64,000 bases of DNA from Rhynchopus euleeides (GCA_963210315.1 OY723302.1:1-64000); one strand, 5' to 3'. Positions 34,448 through 44,804 are shown, counted from the stretch's first letter. Numbers and translations are program-made. Notes: generated by a model not told the origin, from the sequence alone.

Positions 34448-34936
34448 ATCTCTTGACACCAGCACCACTGTCAAAGGCGGGTATCTGTGTGTCTGGTGTG
34501 GGTGTCCTGATGAGAGTGGGCTCTGAGAAGAGTTGCATGAGGCGGTGAGGCTGGTGCAGTTGGTAGTGGTGGAGAGGAGAGTCCCCCCACGCTGCCGCGG
34601 TTGGCGGCAGGCAGAACAACTCTCTTCGACAGTTTCAACGAGGGGGGGAGGGGGTTCTGCCTCCGGTATCAACACATATCTGCGTGGCGATCGTACATTG
34701 CCCCCACAACCCCGCACCTGCCCAGGCAACTAGCTCCCAAATGTGGTGCCAGTGCCTGTCATGTGCATACACACAACCACACAGCGTAAACTAGAGACAG
34801 TATATTCCCGGCGGGATCGGGACATGTAAACAAGACCCTCTTCTCTGTGGTGTACAAAGCCACAGGTTCAATCGCTCCAAGGCCAAGCGTGAATGCCGGC
34901 GCGGAACAAATGCAGGTTAACCGGGAGTGCTGCACT

Positions 34937-34945
34937 CTAGGACGA

Positions 34946-34978
<33 letters not shown>

Positions 34979-35997
34979 GCTGCTGCCGCTGCTACGACTG
35001 CTCCTACTGGCACTTCTGCCGCTGGCGCTCTCCGAGTCACTGCCGGAGCTGCTGCTGGAGGTCGAGTCGGATGACGAGTCCGAATCGCTGTCGGCAATAA
35101 AATCGTCAGCAGCCCTCCTCTTCTTCTGAGCTGGTGCCTTGCCCCGCACAGTGTGCCCCTTCGACCTGGGCTTGGCCTTTTTGACTGCGCCGTGCTCGGC
35201 CTCGAAGGCAGCCAATTTCACCGCATACTCCTTCTGCTGCTCCTCTCTCTTTGCGTTCACCTGTTTCACCACGTCGCAGTCCTTGTCCAGGTCATTCCAC
35301 TTTGCGCCCATGATCTTCGAGAGCTCACCCAGAGACGCATCCGGGTTACTGGCTTTGACCTCTTCACGGATCATTCCAGCGTAAATCATGTACGTCGTCA
35401 GTGGTCTCTTCGGTGGCTTCGGACCTTCTTCCTCCTTCGGCTTTGTGGGCCTCGCGCGCTTCTTCCCGCTGACCGTCCCAGAACTCTTCTTTGCGGGAGA
35501 ACTCGCGGATCGCCGTTTCGGTTTTGACGGGGAGTTTGCACCGGATCTTTTGCTGACACCCGCGTTGATTTGGGGGTTGCGCAGATCCTGTGTGGGATGT
35601 TGGTGCCAACAAGCGCAATTGGTGCGGGATGTTGGTGCCAACAAGCGGGCTGGCATACCTCGACGACGCTGGGCTTGTAGCGGATGTGCTCAACAAGCGC
35701 CTCCTCCAGGACCTTGCGGAAGTGTTTCGCCTTCCCGTCAAAAGCATCGCTCGATGAACCCAGCTTCACGGCTACTGCCTGTGTTGGAGTGGTGTGTGGT
35801 GTGGACCCGTACACACTTCTGTGCGACCATACCTTGCGGCACACCTCGACTGTCAGACCGTAGCCATCGTGGCTGATCACCTCCTTAATCGCCTCCTGTG
35901 GTCAGGGTTGTGGGGCAGAAGGTCGGCAAAGACACGGATCCCAATCCCTCCTTTGGGATCGGAAACACCATACTTTTAATTTCTGATCATCCACCAT
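34937..35997 (-). CDS. DEK_C plus HMG-box chromatin protein, four exons
   Basis: Inferred exons on the minus strand are 35974-35997, 35833-35895, 35659-35778 and 34937-35587, giving 285 residues from the ATG MVDDQKLK. Residues about 5-60 (KEAIKEVISHDGYGLTVEVC, then HFRKVLEEALVEHI) fit a DEK C-terminal domain, a small DNA-binding helical fold. The domain only becomes continuous after removing introns 1 and 2. Residues about 70-125 are basic (KPKRRS, KKRARPTKPK). Residues 126-200 are an HMG box (PPKRPLTTYMIYAGMIREEV, NPDASLGELSKIMGAKWNDL). The tail from about 205 is basic, then acidic and serine-rich (FIADSDSDSSSDS), and ends in a pure serine run encoded by an AGC repeat. It is probably a nuclear architectural or histone-chaperone-like protein. 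DEK_C joined to an HMG box is an unusual combination. All three introns start GTATG, and intron 3 changes the frame, so unspliced translation would lose the HMG box. Confidence 0.82.
35588..35658 (-). other. Intron 3 of the DEK_C-HMG gene (71 nt), internally repeated
   Basis: Begins GTATGCC and ends CCAACATCCCACACAG. It contains two copies, 32 nt apart, of a unit beginning GCTTGTTGGCACCAACATCC. Each copy holds the near-palindrome GTTGGCACCAAC and thus a CCAAC branch-like motif. The length is not a multiple of three and the frame switch is exactly that needed to enter the HMG exon. Confidence 0.8.
35779..35832 (-). other. Intron 2 of the DEK_C-HMG gene (54 nt)
   Basis: Begins GTATGGTCGCACAG and ends CACTCCAACACAG. 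Its length is a multiple of three without an internal stop, so retention would insert 18 residues into the DEK_C helix bundle. Removal gives the continuous family-like stretch EVCRKAVAVKLGSSS. Confidence 0.65.
35896..35973 (-). other. Intron 1 of the DEK_C-HMG gene (78 nt)
   Basis: Begins GTATGG and ends ACAACCCTGACCACAG. It is phase 0 after codon 8. Removing it joins LK to EAIKEV and restores the DEK_C start. Confidence 0.75.
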
Positions 35998-36571
35998 GTT
36001 GCGAGCCCGGGCGAGAGCAGGGCTGCACGTGTAGGGTGAGGGTGGTTGTCGGCAGCAGGCCAACAGGAGGAGACCCTGCAAAAGGAGGGTGCGGTTTGCA
36101 TGATTCGGGTTCTGCTTGAGGCAGTGTGGAGACAGAGGTACACAGCAGAATTGACATCGGTAAAACTGGACCCAGTCATCAGGGAGGTCGCCAGGGATCT
36201 TCTCAGAGTACATGCGGCATTCGGTGGAAAACTACGAGCCTGGAACAAAACTGATGGACAGGCGTGGGGCCTGCGCAAGGGAAGCTGGGAAGGGATCAGA
36301 GCGGTGTCGTCTACTTTCTTTTCTGCATCTATGACAGCAGCCTGCATTGCACAACTGGTGTGGACCTTTCCTCCGGACGCTTAAATGGCCTGGCTGGGAG
36401 GAGGCTCTTGAATGCGCGCGTTGTCGAAATACACCCGAACAAAACACACACCATAGCCAGAGAAGCACTACGCCGAGTGCGTGTATGCCCCACCACCCTG
36501 AACCCGGCACCGCCCCCCTATCGCTGTGCCCCCACACCCCCACCTCCACGGAGTGGCGCTTTTCTAGAGAT
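35998..36571. other. Intergenic spacer, no gene recognised
   Basis: Lies between the DEK_C-HMG start and the stop of the coiled-coil gene. Frames of about 110 codons on both strands overlap each other and show no known domain. A CACCCTACACGTGCAG stretch, a possible splice acceptor, lies about 35 nt upstream of the DEK_C-HMG ATG. Confidence 0.5.
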
Positions 36572-38811
36572 CTAATCGCTTGGGAGAGTGAGGGGGTCGT
36601 CGCTGTCGTCCGACCCCTGCCCAGGGCTGTCGAACCCAAGATCAGCAAGCGTGCTCGCCTTGTGCCCGGAAGGGCGACTGGGCTGAGCCGGACTGTCGTC
36701 AGGGAGGTCGTCCTCATCGGAATCCACCGTGTGTTTGGCAGGCGCTTTGGGTGCTTCCTGTAGGGCAGGGTCCTCTGCAGATGACTTCAGCCTGCTGAGC
36801 AGCAGCGAGATGGGCTTCTGTGGCATGGGGGCGGTTGATGGGTGATCCGGACATGGCTTGGGTTGGCTTTTTGAGGGCAAACCCGTGCAAAGCCTGCAGT
36901 GCAGTGTGCCGTGCAACATTGCAGGACACAAAAGGCAAGGTGGTGATCAACAGGACATACATCTGCAGCCTTGCCCGTGGGCACGTCAGCGGGGGGCGCC
37001 TTGGCCTTGTCGGCCTTCGCTGCCCGCTGGCTCTCCTCCCTCTGTGCCTCCTCCCTCTTCTTCTTCTTCTTCTCCTCCTCCGCCTCCTCTGCCTGCCTCC
37101 GCTCCTGCTCCTTCACCCTCTGCCGCTTGGCGCGCGCCTCCTTCTCCTCCCTCTCCCTCTCCCTCTCCCTGTCCTTCTCATCCTCCTCACGGGCTGCCTG
37201 CTCACGCAGCTCCCGCACCCTCTCCACCTCCTGCTCGCGTTCCCGCTCCTGCGCCCTGTGCCTGCTGCGCTCCTCTGCCAACAGGAGCTCCTGCTCCTGC
37301 AGCCTGCGCCGCACCCCCTCTGCATCAGCCTCGACACGCTTCGCCTCTGCCTCCGCCTCGCTCCGCGCGTCGCGTTCGGACTGCAGCTCCTGCTGGGCAC
37401 GCCTTGCTGAGTCCTTCTCCGCCTCCGCAGCACCGAGGGCATCCTTCAGGCGCTGTTCCAGGGCGGCGAGCGCCTCTTCCTTTCTGCGCAGCGCATCGTC
37501 CTGCCGCGCGGCAGGCAGTGCTTTGTCCGCCTCGATCGCCTTCGCAAGGCTGGCCGCCACGTCGACCGACGAGCGACGTGCGATGTGGGTCGGCACGGGC
37601 GACCCCCCACCCGACACAGCGGACGGCTCGGAGACGGAGCCCGCAGGGGGCTCGGGGGGAGGGCGTGTCGGCGCTGCCAGCACCACCTCAGCCACGCTCT
37701 CCGTGACATCGCTGACGTGCGCCTCCTCGTCGTCCAGCATCGCCGCCAGCGCGCTCTGGGCCTCCGTGTCGGGCAGGCGGCAGCCCAAGGTCACCTTCGT
37801 GCCGGGGGCCACTGAGGAGCCCCCGACGTCGCACGGCAGGGGGAAGGCTGGGGAGCGCCTGACGTGTGTGTCGCGTTCCACCAGGCTCAGCCTGTGGTCC
37901 ACCTCGGTGATGCGCTGGAACAGCGACACCAGCAGCGGGGGCTGTGCCCCCGAGGCTGACGAGGCGGTGTCGCGGGCGCTGTGCGCGGCACACGCAAAGC
38001 CTGTTGCCGAGGTGGTCTCGGGGAAGCCGAGGCTGGTCAGCCGCACGACGTAGTCCCGCAGCGACATGAGGTTCTGCTCCGCACCCTCCACAGCCTTGCG
38101 CAGCGACTGCACGACCTGCTTCTGCCGAGCCTGCTCTGCTATGGTGTCCAGCAGGTCCCTCTGCAGCAGCTTGCAGTAGGTGGCAAGCGATGCATCGCTC
38201 TGCGACACGCTGGCAGGCTGGCGCTTTGCCCTGCTCGCCTCTGGCGGCAGGAACGGGTCAGCAGGGGGCACCTTGTCGTGAGGGTCGTACAGCGTCGCGG
38301 GCAGCGTGGGTGATGCGGTGTGCAGCTGCGGCGGGTCGAATGCAGGCAGAGACGTCAGCAGCTCGAGCTGTGTGATCTTCGCGCGCACCTCACGCAGCTC
38401 CATGTCGTGCTGCACCTCGCGCGACGACCCCGATGCCTCCAGGCTGCGCAGCTGCTTTGCGAGCGCATCGAGCTTGATGTCGGCAGACCCCAGGGGCGAG
38501 CCCCCTGCAGACCCGGGGCTGATGGCGTTGGACTGCTCGCGAGCCTCGAGGATGTGTATCCGGTCGTGGCACTCCGACACCTGCTGGCACAGGTCGTGCA
38601 CCATCGACACCAGCGTGTCCGCGTTGACCAGATGCACGCGCCGGTCCTGCTCCTCCTCAGACATGCCTGACGCGTCGCGCCATGCCCCGCCTGGGGGCCG
38701 CGTGGTGGTGCGCTTGCCCCGCCGCTGCACCGAGGCCTCCTGTCGGCTGACGTTATACAGCGGCTTCACCTCCCGCTGCCCGTCACGCAGCTCGCGCTGC
38801 AGCCACGACAT
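36572..38811 (-). CDS. Large coiled-coil protein with acidic C-terminus, two exons
   Basis: Inferred exons are 36961-38811 and 36572-36817, giving 698 residues. The chosen ATG (MSWLQRELRD) follows a good acceptor, CCCCGACCCCTGCAG. An in-frame ATG at 38943 would add 44 proline- and leucine-rich residues that look like leader sequence. Residues 1-250 hold short predicted coils (LVSMVHDLCQQVSECHDRIH, KLLQRDLLDTIAEQARQKQV). A less ordered Ser/Pro/Ala middle follows. From about 400 to 600 there is a long charged coiled coil rich in Glu, Arg and Lys (EEKEARAKRQRVKEQERRQA). After splicing the tail reads KPISLLLSRLKSS and ends in an acidic stretch (STLADLGFDSPGQGSDDSDD). Without splicing the frame would end in an unrelated Cys/His-rich tail. 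I do not recognise the family. A structural or cytoskeletal scaffold is only a guess from composition. Confidence 0.8.
36818..36960 (-). other. Intron of the coiled-coil gene (143 nt)
   Basis: Begins GTATGTCC and ends ATCAACCGCCCCCATGCCACAG. Phase 0, joining PTGKAAD to KPISLLLS. The exon downstream has clearly protein-like composition in a different frame, which supports splicing. Confidence 0.8.
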
Positions 38812-41253
38812 TGCGGCAGAGGGTGCCTGCAGGGGTCGGGGTGGCAGTGGCAGTAGCCGAAGGGCAGGCACGGCATCGGATGTCGCGGAGGGAGCAGGGG
38901 TGTTAGGTGCTGGGCAAGGGCAAGGCAACAACCGGCTTGCCATTTGGTCGTGTTCAAGGCCTGATCAAATGCCAGAGGGCGGGCAGGCAGGGCATGGGGG
39001 GGGTGGAGGCGGGTCGTGGACAGCTAGCATGGGCCTTTTGGTTCTAATGGCAACTCGTTCGGGTGCAGTACAATATATTTTTATGGAGGGGGGGGGGGCA
39101 TTGCCCATCACCCCCACCCCCTCCCCACTCTCCATCGCCACCCCCGTGATCATCAAAGGGTCAATCCCTGCTCCGGTGCATCATCACCGCAGCCTTCCTG
39201 TGATGCTGACAGACGCGAGGGCACTTCGGAAATGCATACAAAAGCCATCCAGAAGAGCTGCTTTCAGCAGGGGACCAACGGCAGGCGGCACAAGCGGGGT
39301 GGGGGGAGTGGGCGCAAAGAACGGATGAGGTGTCTGACAGCGAAGGCCAGCACGTACAAAACAAAGCAAAGCAAAGCAGCCCCTGTGGGGTGATGCTTTC
39401 CAGGGCGCCGCCGTGATGCAGCAGCATGTGCCTCGTGTTAGGGGGTCGGGTCATCAGCAGGGGCAGCAACCCACAACGAGCGAGAGGGGGGCGAGAGAGC
39501 GAGCCGGTGTTGAAGGGCTGGAAGGGACAAGAATCAGGCAAAAGAAGAAAATAGCTGCTCACCCACACACCCCTCTGCATTTTCTACGAGGTCAGATAGA
39601 ATCCCAATATATGTTGTGGGCCAGGACCCCAGTACACAGGAATAGAAGAAGATCATGCATGGCATGGCACACTCATCAGACACCGAAGAGAATCTACCCT
39701 ATCACGACGTTGTGGAGGGAGCAGAAGAAGAACAGAGGTAATAACGAAGTCCAGCAGACGGTTCCACCCTGCATCAGGGTGTGACGCGATGCGGCGTGTC
39801 TCTTGCAAATGTTCTGCTCGCAAACGCGCGCGTTCCTCGTTCCAGTCGGGCATTCAATGGGCTGGCACAGCCTCCTGTGACAAAAAAAGGTGCTCAAAAA
39901 TGGCTCATGTCAACCGTGGGAAACAAAGATAGATGGGAGCATATACACGGGGGAGAGGGAGGGGCGGGGTGAGGGGTGTGGCAAAGGAATTACTTCGGGG
40001 GCAAAAGGGGGGCCTTGGGGAGGCCTTCACAAGATGTGGCCCTGTGTGGTTCGAACGGTTTGGCCTTTTTCCCTACACTTTGTGGAGCGAAAAGGCTCCC
40101 AATGAGGGCCGTTGCCCCCAGACCCTTCCCCGCCACAAGGGCATCACGCTAGGCCCGGTTCTTTGGGTGGCTTCATTCTCGGTGCCAAACGGTGGCAGGA
40201 CTGGCACACTCAGTCTTGAGGATCCCGCTTGTTCTGCACCTCAGAGCGAAGCCCTGCTTTTTGAGTTCCCTCCACCTCTTCCTGAGGGGAAGGAGCCGGG
40301 GGAAGGAGGCCCTGCAGAGGGCATCCGGTTGCCCAGCCCACACACAGGCACGTCGGCTGGCCCCCTACAGGGCCAGCCTTTGGGCCGAAACGGTGGGAGT
40401 GTTCTGACCTTCGGGGCGGGGGGGTTCTGTTTCTGTGTCACAACCGCGACGATTCGTTCGTGAACCCACACCGCTACTCGCGGGCGTTTTCACTTTCGAT
40501 TGAAAGCGTGGGGCTCGGTGCACGTGGGGTGGTTTGGTGCCCCGTCGGACCCCCTCGGGATGTATTGGGTGAAAGATCCCCCCTTCCTCAGTGGAAGGGC
40601 ACCGCACACGGAGAGAATCGGACCGAGCTGTGTGGTGCAGTTCAAAAGCAAAATACAATGATGCGCGCGGTGAGGGGGTGGCGCGACCGCCTGCCCCAGC
40701 TACGGGGCACAGGAGGAGAGACGCCTGGGAGCAACTTTGGAATATTGACAGGAGTATTGTGTAATGTTTGATGGTCGGGCTTGGCGGGGTGACCACCACC
40801 TTGCGTGCAATCAGATGCGGCATGTCACAGGGAGGGTGTCCAAGGCGCCGATTCTGCCGGCATTTTACTTGGTTTTCCTGGTGTTCTGACGATGCCCTCC
40901 CTTGGGAAGCACCTGGGGCAGGAGGAACGCCATGTGATATCGCCACTGCACCAAAAGGGCTTTTTGAAGCAGTCCCGGGGGTGGTGATCCAGTCTCCAGC
41001 AGTGCAGGCCGGTCCATTTGGCCCGCACCGGGCATAAAAACATACTCTCACGGAAAGACGGCAGAACAGGCGTGGTAATCTTCTGTACAGGCGCCCTGCG
41101 AAGGCAGGAGAAAGACTGGGTGTTGCCAACGAAAGAAGGGGGTGGGGGGCGGAAAGAAGAACAGGGCACAACAGTGGCCTGGCCACACACACAGGGCAAA
41201 GGAACAACCCGACCACCACCCGCCCTGCCTTCGCCCCATGGCCCTTCTCCCTC
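38812..41253. other. 2.4-kb stretch without recognisable gene
   Basis: Overlapping open frames on both strands (the longest is 40365-41609 minus, mostly opposite or shifted against the next gene) show low-complexity Pro/Arg/Ser composition and no domain. There are short poly-G runs (near 39080) and T-rich, G-rich stretches. No tRNA or rRNA was recognised by eye. Confidence 0.45.
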
Positions 41254-42288
41254 TCACGCCTCGAGGACGGGGGGGCGGAGACGCACCTTGTGCTCGAGGT
41301 CGTGCTCGCGGAGCCACGCATCGATGAAGGTGTGGTAGAGAGACAGGCGCTGGTCGTCGGGGAGGATGCGCAGGGGACGTGCGGGGTACATGGGGGACAG
41401 GAGGTTCGCAAGGCGCACTGCGTCCTGGCTGCGGCATGCGCTGGCAACGGCGGGGATGTACCGCGCGAGTGTGGCGGAGAGCATGCTGTTGTGGCCGCGC
41501 GTGTCATAGGAGAACTGCTGCAGGAGGTCCCGCACAGACCCGAGGCAGTCGGAATCCACCACCTTTCCAACAGCACGCCACGCCGTCTCCTGCAGTGCCG
41601 CCACCGCACGCGGAGACGACAGAGAAGACTTCCGGCTCACATGCTTCATGAAGTAGCGGTGGGAATCTTCTTGCACCACACGCGCCTTGTTCCGCAGCCA
41701 CTGCACCCCCAGCTCCACGTCGAGGATGTCGTCGTTCATCGAGCGCGATGACGTCGCAAACTGGTGTGCCCAGTTGTGCATCTGCGCAAAGTCCTGGTTG
41801 CGGCAGGCTGTGGCAAAGGGCGCGATGTCCATCGACAAAAACCCCGCGTGCCTGCGGGAGGCGCCGTCGGAGAGGTCCTGCAGCAGGTCGTCCTCAGGCA
41901 GCACAGACTTGGAGCGCAGGGGCGACCTGCGTGAGGTGCGTGCGGGAGACCTGCAGGCAGTAGCCGCAGGTGGGGACAGCAGATAGGTGTGCTTCGCTCG
42001 CGTGTCGCACCCAGGGCTGGGCGCGGTGCTCCCGCGGCTGGGCGAGCGCATGCAGCTGCTGCTTGTGTGGCTGCGTCTGGCAGGCTTGCTGGGCCCGTGG
42101 TGTCTGCGCCACTCCTTCATGCAGGATGCGACATGCGCCTTGCAGCCCGACAGCACACCCTCCAGGGCATGCAGGACGCGGTCGCTCTTCAAAACCTCCA
42201 CAAGCACAGCGCCCAGCAGCGCACCCACCACCACAGGGCAGTCGGGGAGCAGGGGGTGCTCGTCCCACTGCGTCACCAGGTTGTCCAT
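41254..42288 (-). CDS. Membrane-anchored ACRxxD-repeat protein, paralogue A
   Basis: 344 residues from the ATG at 42288 (MDNLVTQWDE). The open frame upstream of it has no family support. A hydrophobic segment (CPVVVGALLGAVLVEVL, residues 17-33) is likely a signal anchor. A Ser/Arg/Pro-rich linker follows (about 65-140). The helical C-terminal part has two copies of a motif: IAPFATACRNQDFAQMHNWA near 155 and YIPAVASACRSQDAVRLANL near 278. From DDILDVELGVQWLRNKARVV (about 187) to the end it aligns with the neighbouring gene at 43076-43795 (LGV, LL..FS, A.ACR..D, P.R, and a final F..W or ID.W block). No known domain is recognised. Function is unknown; attachment to an internal membrane is inferred. 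Confidence 0.75.
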   Translation of the reverse strand: MDNLVTQWDEHPLLPDCPVVVGALLGAVLVEVLKSDRVLHALEGVLSGCKAHVASCMKEWRRHHGPSKPARRSHTSSSCMRSPSRGSTAPSPGCDTRAKHTYLLSPPAATACRSPARTSRRSPLRSKSVLPEDDLLQDLSDGASRRHAGFLSMDIAPFATACRNQDFAQMHNWAHQFATSSRSMNDDILDVELGVQWLRNKARVVQEDSHRYFMKHVSRKSSLSSPRAVAALQETAWRAVGKVVDSDCLGSVRDLLQQFSYDTRGHNSMLSATLARYIPAVASACRSQDAVRLANLLSPMYPARPLRILPDDQRLSLYHTFIDAWLREHDLEHKVRLRPPVLEA

Positions 42289-43075
42289 CGCAAAGCGCAG
42301 GTCAGCGGAATGAGGGTGTTCGTTGCTAGGGGGTCGAGGAGTCGCGTGGACGAGCCGCTTTCCTTCCCGAGGGGGTGGGCGTGTGCGATGGAAGGGCGTC
42401 AGGACGAAAGGCCCCCGATGTGTGCTGTGGGATGGTGGGGTGTGTGACGAGGGGCCAAGTGCAGACACAATGCATCGCCTACCATTTTCTCGAAGAAAGG
42501 AGTCGTGGGGGCGGAGACTTGCAGCACATCCACGAGATACTCTAGGGAGACCTTCTGTCTTGAAAGTCTCGAGCCCCCCTGCTCACCTGACAAGCACCAC
42601 CACCACCATCCCCCTGACTTGGTCTGGATCAGAACTGGGCTGGGCAGGCGACTGTGATGTTGGCTGAACTCGGGCCAATGTGCAGGGAGAGAGAGGGTCG
42701 TCTGGCTTCCCGGCCACCAAAGTTGGTTAGCAGCCCTGGTGCTCCGAGACAAGATGCCATGGCCTATTCCCCGTACCCTGCGCCGAGGGGTGAGGGAAGT
42801 ACAACTGACACACAGCAGGCCCTGGCACTTGCCTGCATTGCGCGCCTCTACCTCCCAAAATAACACAAACAGTTTTGGGGGAATCGACGGGTGGTGGGGA
42901 CACGGTGAAGTTGCAGTAACCTCCACATGGAGCACGGGATTCGATCACCTCAGTTAGAAGATAAAAGGAGGGTGCAGCGAAACCGAATCACACCAAGTGA
43001 TTATGGCACTTCCATTGGCACAAGCGTGTGCGTGTTGGCGTGCTTTTGGATACCAATCACGCCGCTCCCCGAAGG
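42289..43075. other. Intergenic spacer between the paralogues
   Basis: No certain gene. A minus-strand frame includes VSLEYLVDVLQVSAPTTPFF near 42500-42560, just upstream of paralogue A, and might be a leader exon. No GTATG donor supports that. Confidence 0.4.
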
Positions 43076-43795
43076 CTACTGCCCCTTTCTGCGGTACTGG
43101 GCAAGCCTTGCTTCGTTGCTCTGTTGCGATGCGGCGCCCTTGGCGAGGTCCTTCAGCTCATCCATCTGCGACTGGAAGGCATAGCTGTCAAGCCACTGCG
43201 TGAAATTCGCCTGCGACCTCCGAGGGTCCGCACAGGGGGTTGGCCCAATGGCACGAGAGGGAAACAGCGTGTCGAGCATCTGCTGCAGCGCCCTGGTGTC
43301 TTCCTTCCGACACGCCGCAGCCATGCCAGGCAGCGCAGCCGCAAAGCCGGGTGTGCCGGCATTCTGTGAGAAATCACCCAGCAGGTTGCTGATACTCCTC
43401 AACCAATCGGCCTCTGCACAGAGACGAGCCGCTTCGTCGCACTCGGCTTGCGCACGCTCCACTGTGACATCACTGAGGTCCGGCACACGGCGGCTGAGGC
43501 ACTTCGAGAGCACACGCTCTGCACTGGCTTCGAGCTTCTTCCCCTGCCGCCTCACCCGCTTCACTCCGAGGCGCACATCAACCCTGTCGTCGCCGGGCTG
43601 CGCACCCCACACCCACAGAGCCACCCCCAGGGCGATCAGCGCCGCCACCACACAGCCCAACACCGTGGCATCTGCGCTTCCCGCCAGCAGCTGCAGAACC
43701 CCCTCAGGGCTAGTGTGCGCATCGCCTGTGCCCTCCGCAAAGCTTCCTGCGCTGCCCGCCGCAGGCCCGGTGGTATACTCGGGACGCAGCGACAT
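43076..43795 (-). CDS. Membrane-anchored ACRxxD-repeat protein, paralogue B
   Basis: 239 residues from the ATG MSLRPEYTTG. The start is supported by CCCATCCCACCCAG, a strong acceptor-like pyrimidine tract, about 8 nt upstream. One transmembrane helix (ATVLGCVVAALIALGVALWV, residues about 43-64) is followed immediately by DDRVDVRLGVKRVRRQGKKL, a helical domain homologous to that of paralogue A. The central signature is LPGMAAACRKEDTRALQQML, followed by LFPSRAIGP, with the C-terminal FTQWLDSYAFQSQMDELKDL. Compared with A it lacks the long linker and the first ACRxxD copy. Topology is probably short N-terminus, one helix, and a soluble C-terminal domain. No family recognised. Confidence 0.75.
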   Translation of the reverse strand: MSLRPEYTTGPAAGSAGSFAEGTGDAHTSPEGVLQLLAGSADATVLGCVVAALIALGVALWVWGAQPGDDRVDVRLGVKRVRRQGKKLEASAERVLSKCLSRRVPDLSDVTVERAQAECDEAARLCAEADWLRSISNLLGDFSQNAGTPGFAAALPGMAAACRKEDTRALQQMLDTLFPSRAIGPTPCADPRRSQANFTQWLDSYAFQSQMDELKDLAKGAASQQSNEARLAQYRRKGQ

Positions 43796-44027
43796 GGGGC
43801 ACCTGGGTGGGATGGGGTGAGGGATGATGGGTGGGACAGCACCGGCTGGCACAGGCTGGGGAACTGAGAGGTGTTCGAGACGCTCAAAAGTGGCGGGGGG
43901 CCGGGGGGCAGGGGGACAGGCAACACAGGTTGATGTTGATAGTGAGGCCGCCACCACACTGCCTGCAACTCAAAAGAGCTCCACGATTAGCAGCACTGAT
44001 ATGGCAGCTGGAGGACAGGGTCAGCTC

Positions 44028-44520
44028 TGAGCAAGATCCTTCTGCAGTCTGGGAATGCTCTGAGCAAGATCCTTCTGCAGTTTGGGAATGCTCTGAGCAA
44101 GACCCTTCTGCCGTCTAGGAACTCTGAGCAAGACCCTTCTGCAGTCTGGGAGTGCTCTGAGCAAGACCCTTCTGCAGTCTGGGAGTGCTCTGAGCAAGAT
44201 CCTTCTGCAGTTTGGGAATGCTCTGAGCAAGACCCTTCTGCCGTCTAGGAACTCTGAGCAAGACCCTTCTGCAGTCTGGGAGTGCTCTGAGCAAGATCCT
44301 TCTGCAGTTTGGGAATGCTCTGAGCAAGACCCTTCTGCAGTCTGGGAATGCTCTGAGCAAGATCCTTCTGCAGTTTGGGAATGCTCTGAGCAAGACCCTT
44401 CTGCCGTCTAGGAATGCTCTGAGCAAGATCCTTCTGCAGTCTGGGAATGCTCTGAGCAAGACCCTTCTGCAGTTTGGGAATGCTCTGAGCAAGACCTTTC
44501 TGCCGTCTAGGAATGCTCTG
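44028..44520 (-). repeat. 33-bp minisatellite, about 15 copies, minus orientation
   Basis: The same unit as at 30966-31310, read on the opposite strand: on plus it appears as GAGCAAGATCCTTCTGCAGT with TTTGGGAATGCTCT. Several units contain the variant CTGCCGTCTAGGAA, and two are shortened (GGAACTCTGAG). Together the two arrays bracket the gene cluster as inverted repeats. Minus-strand frames reading LAQSIPRLQKG are repeat-driven and are not called genes. Confidence 0.92.
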
Positions 44521-44804
44521 AGGAGGTAACACCCATATCCTGAAGGAATTATTATCGGGTGCCCATCTTCTGGACTAATTTTCTGAAGGAAATTTACTAA
44601 TTTAATTCATACCATCCAAAACACAGCGCAGCATTGTGTATAGGAGGAAATACGATACTAGAAAGGACTGGCGTCATCACCTCTGTCATGTTTCCCTTTC
44701 TTCGTGCTCCACCACACCTTCTGTACTTCATTGACAACACAAACACACAATAGCCGGTCGTGAGATTTGTGCAGAGGAGTGGTGGAAGCGGTCAACAAAA
44801 CATT
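44521..44804. repeat. Duplicated segments A (44521-44608) and B (44610-44804)
   Basis: Segment A (AGGAGGTAACACCCATATCC onward) recurs at 49714-49800. Segment B (TACCATCCAAAACACAGCGC onward) recurs at 49450-49642 with a small indel. The order here is minisatellite, A, B. At 49 kb it is B, minisatellite remnant, A. Segment A contains the interspersed motif discussed for 57.5 kb (rc of ATTAGTCCAGAAGATGGG and TTCCTTCAGAA). Confidence 0.9.

Noticed and set aside
34448-34729. 94-residue N-terminal extension of the HAUS1-like protein
   Set aside because: It starts at TTG, is Pro/Ser-rich and overlaps acceptor-like tracts; the protein already has family length from the ATG at 34447.
36046-36384. 112-codon plus-strand frame upstream of the DEK_C-HMG gene
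   Set aside because: Opposite strand to all neighbours, no domain, and it overlaps equally long frames on the minus strand.
40365-41609. 414-codon minus-strand frame
   Set aside because: It is out of frame with, and overlaps, the better-supported paralogue A; composition is low-complexity and no domain is seen.
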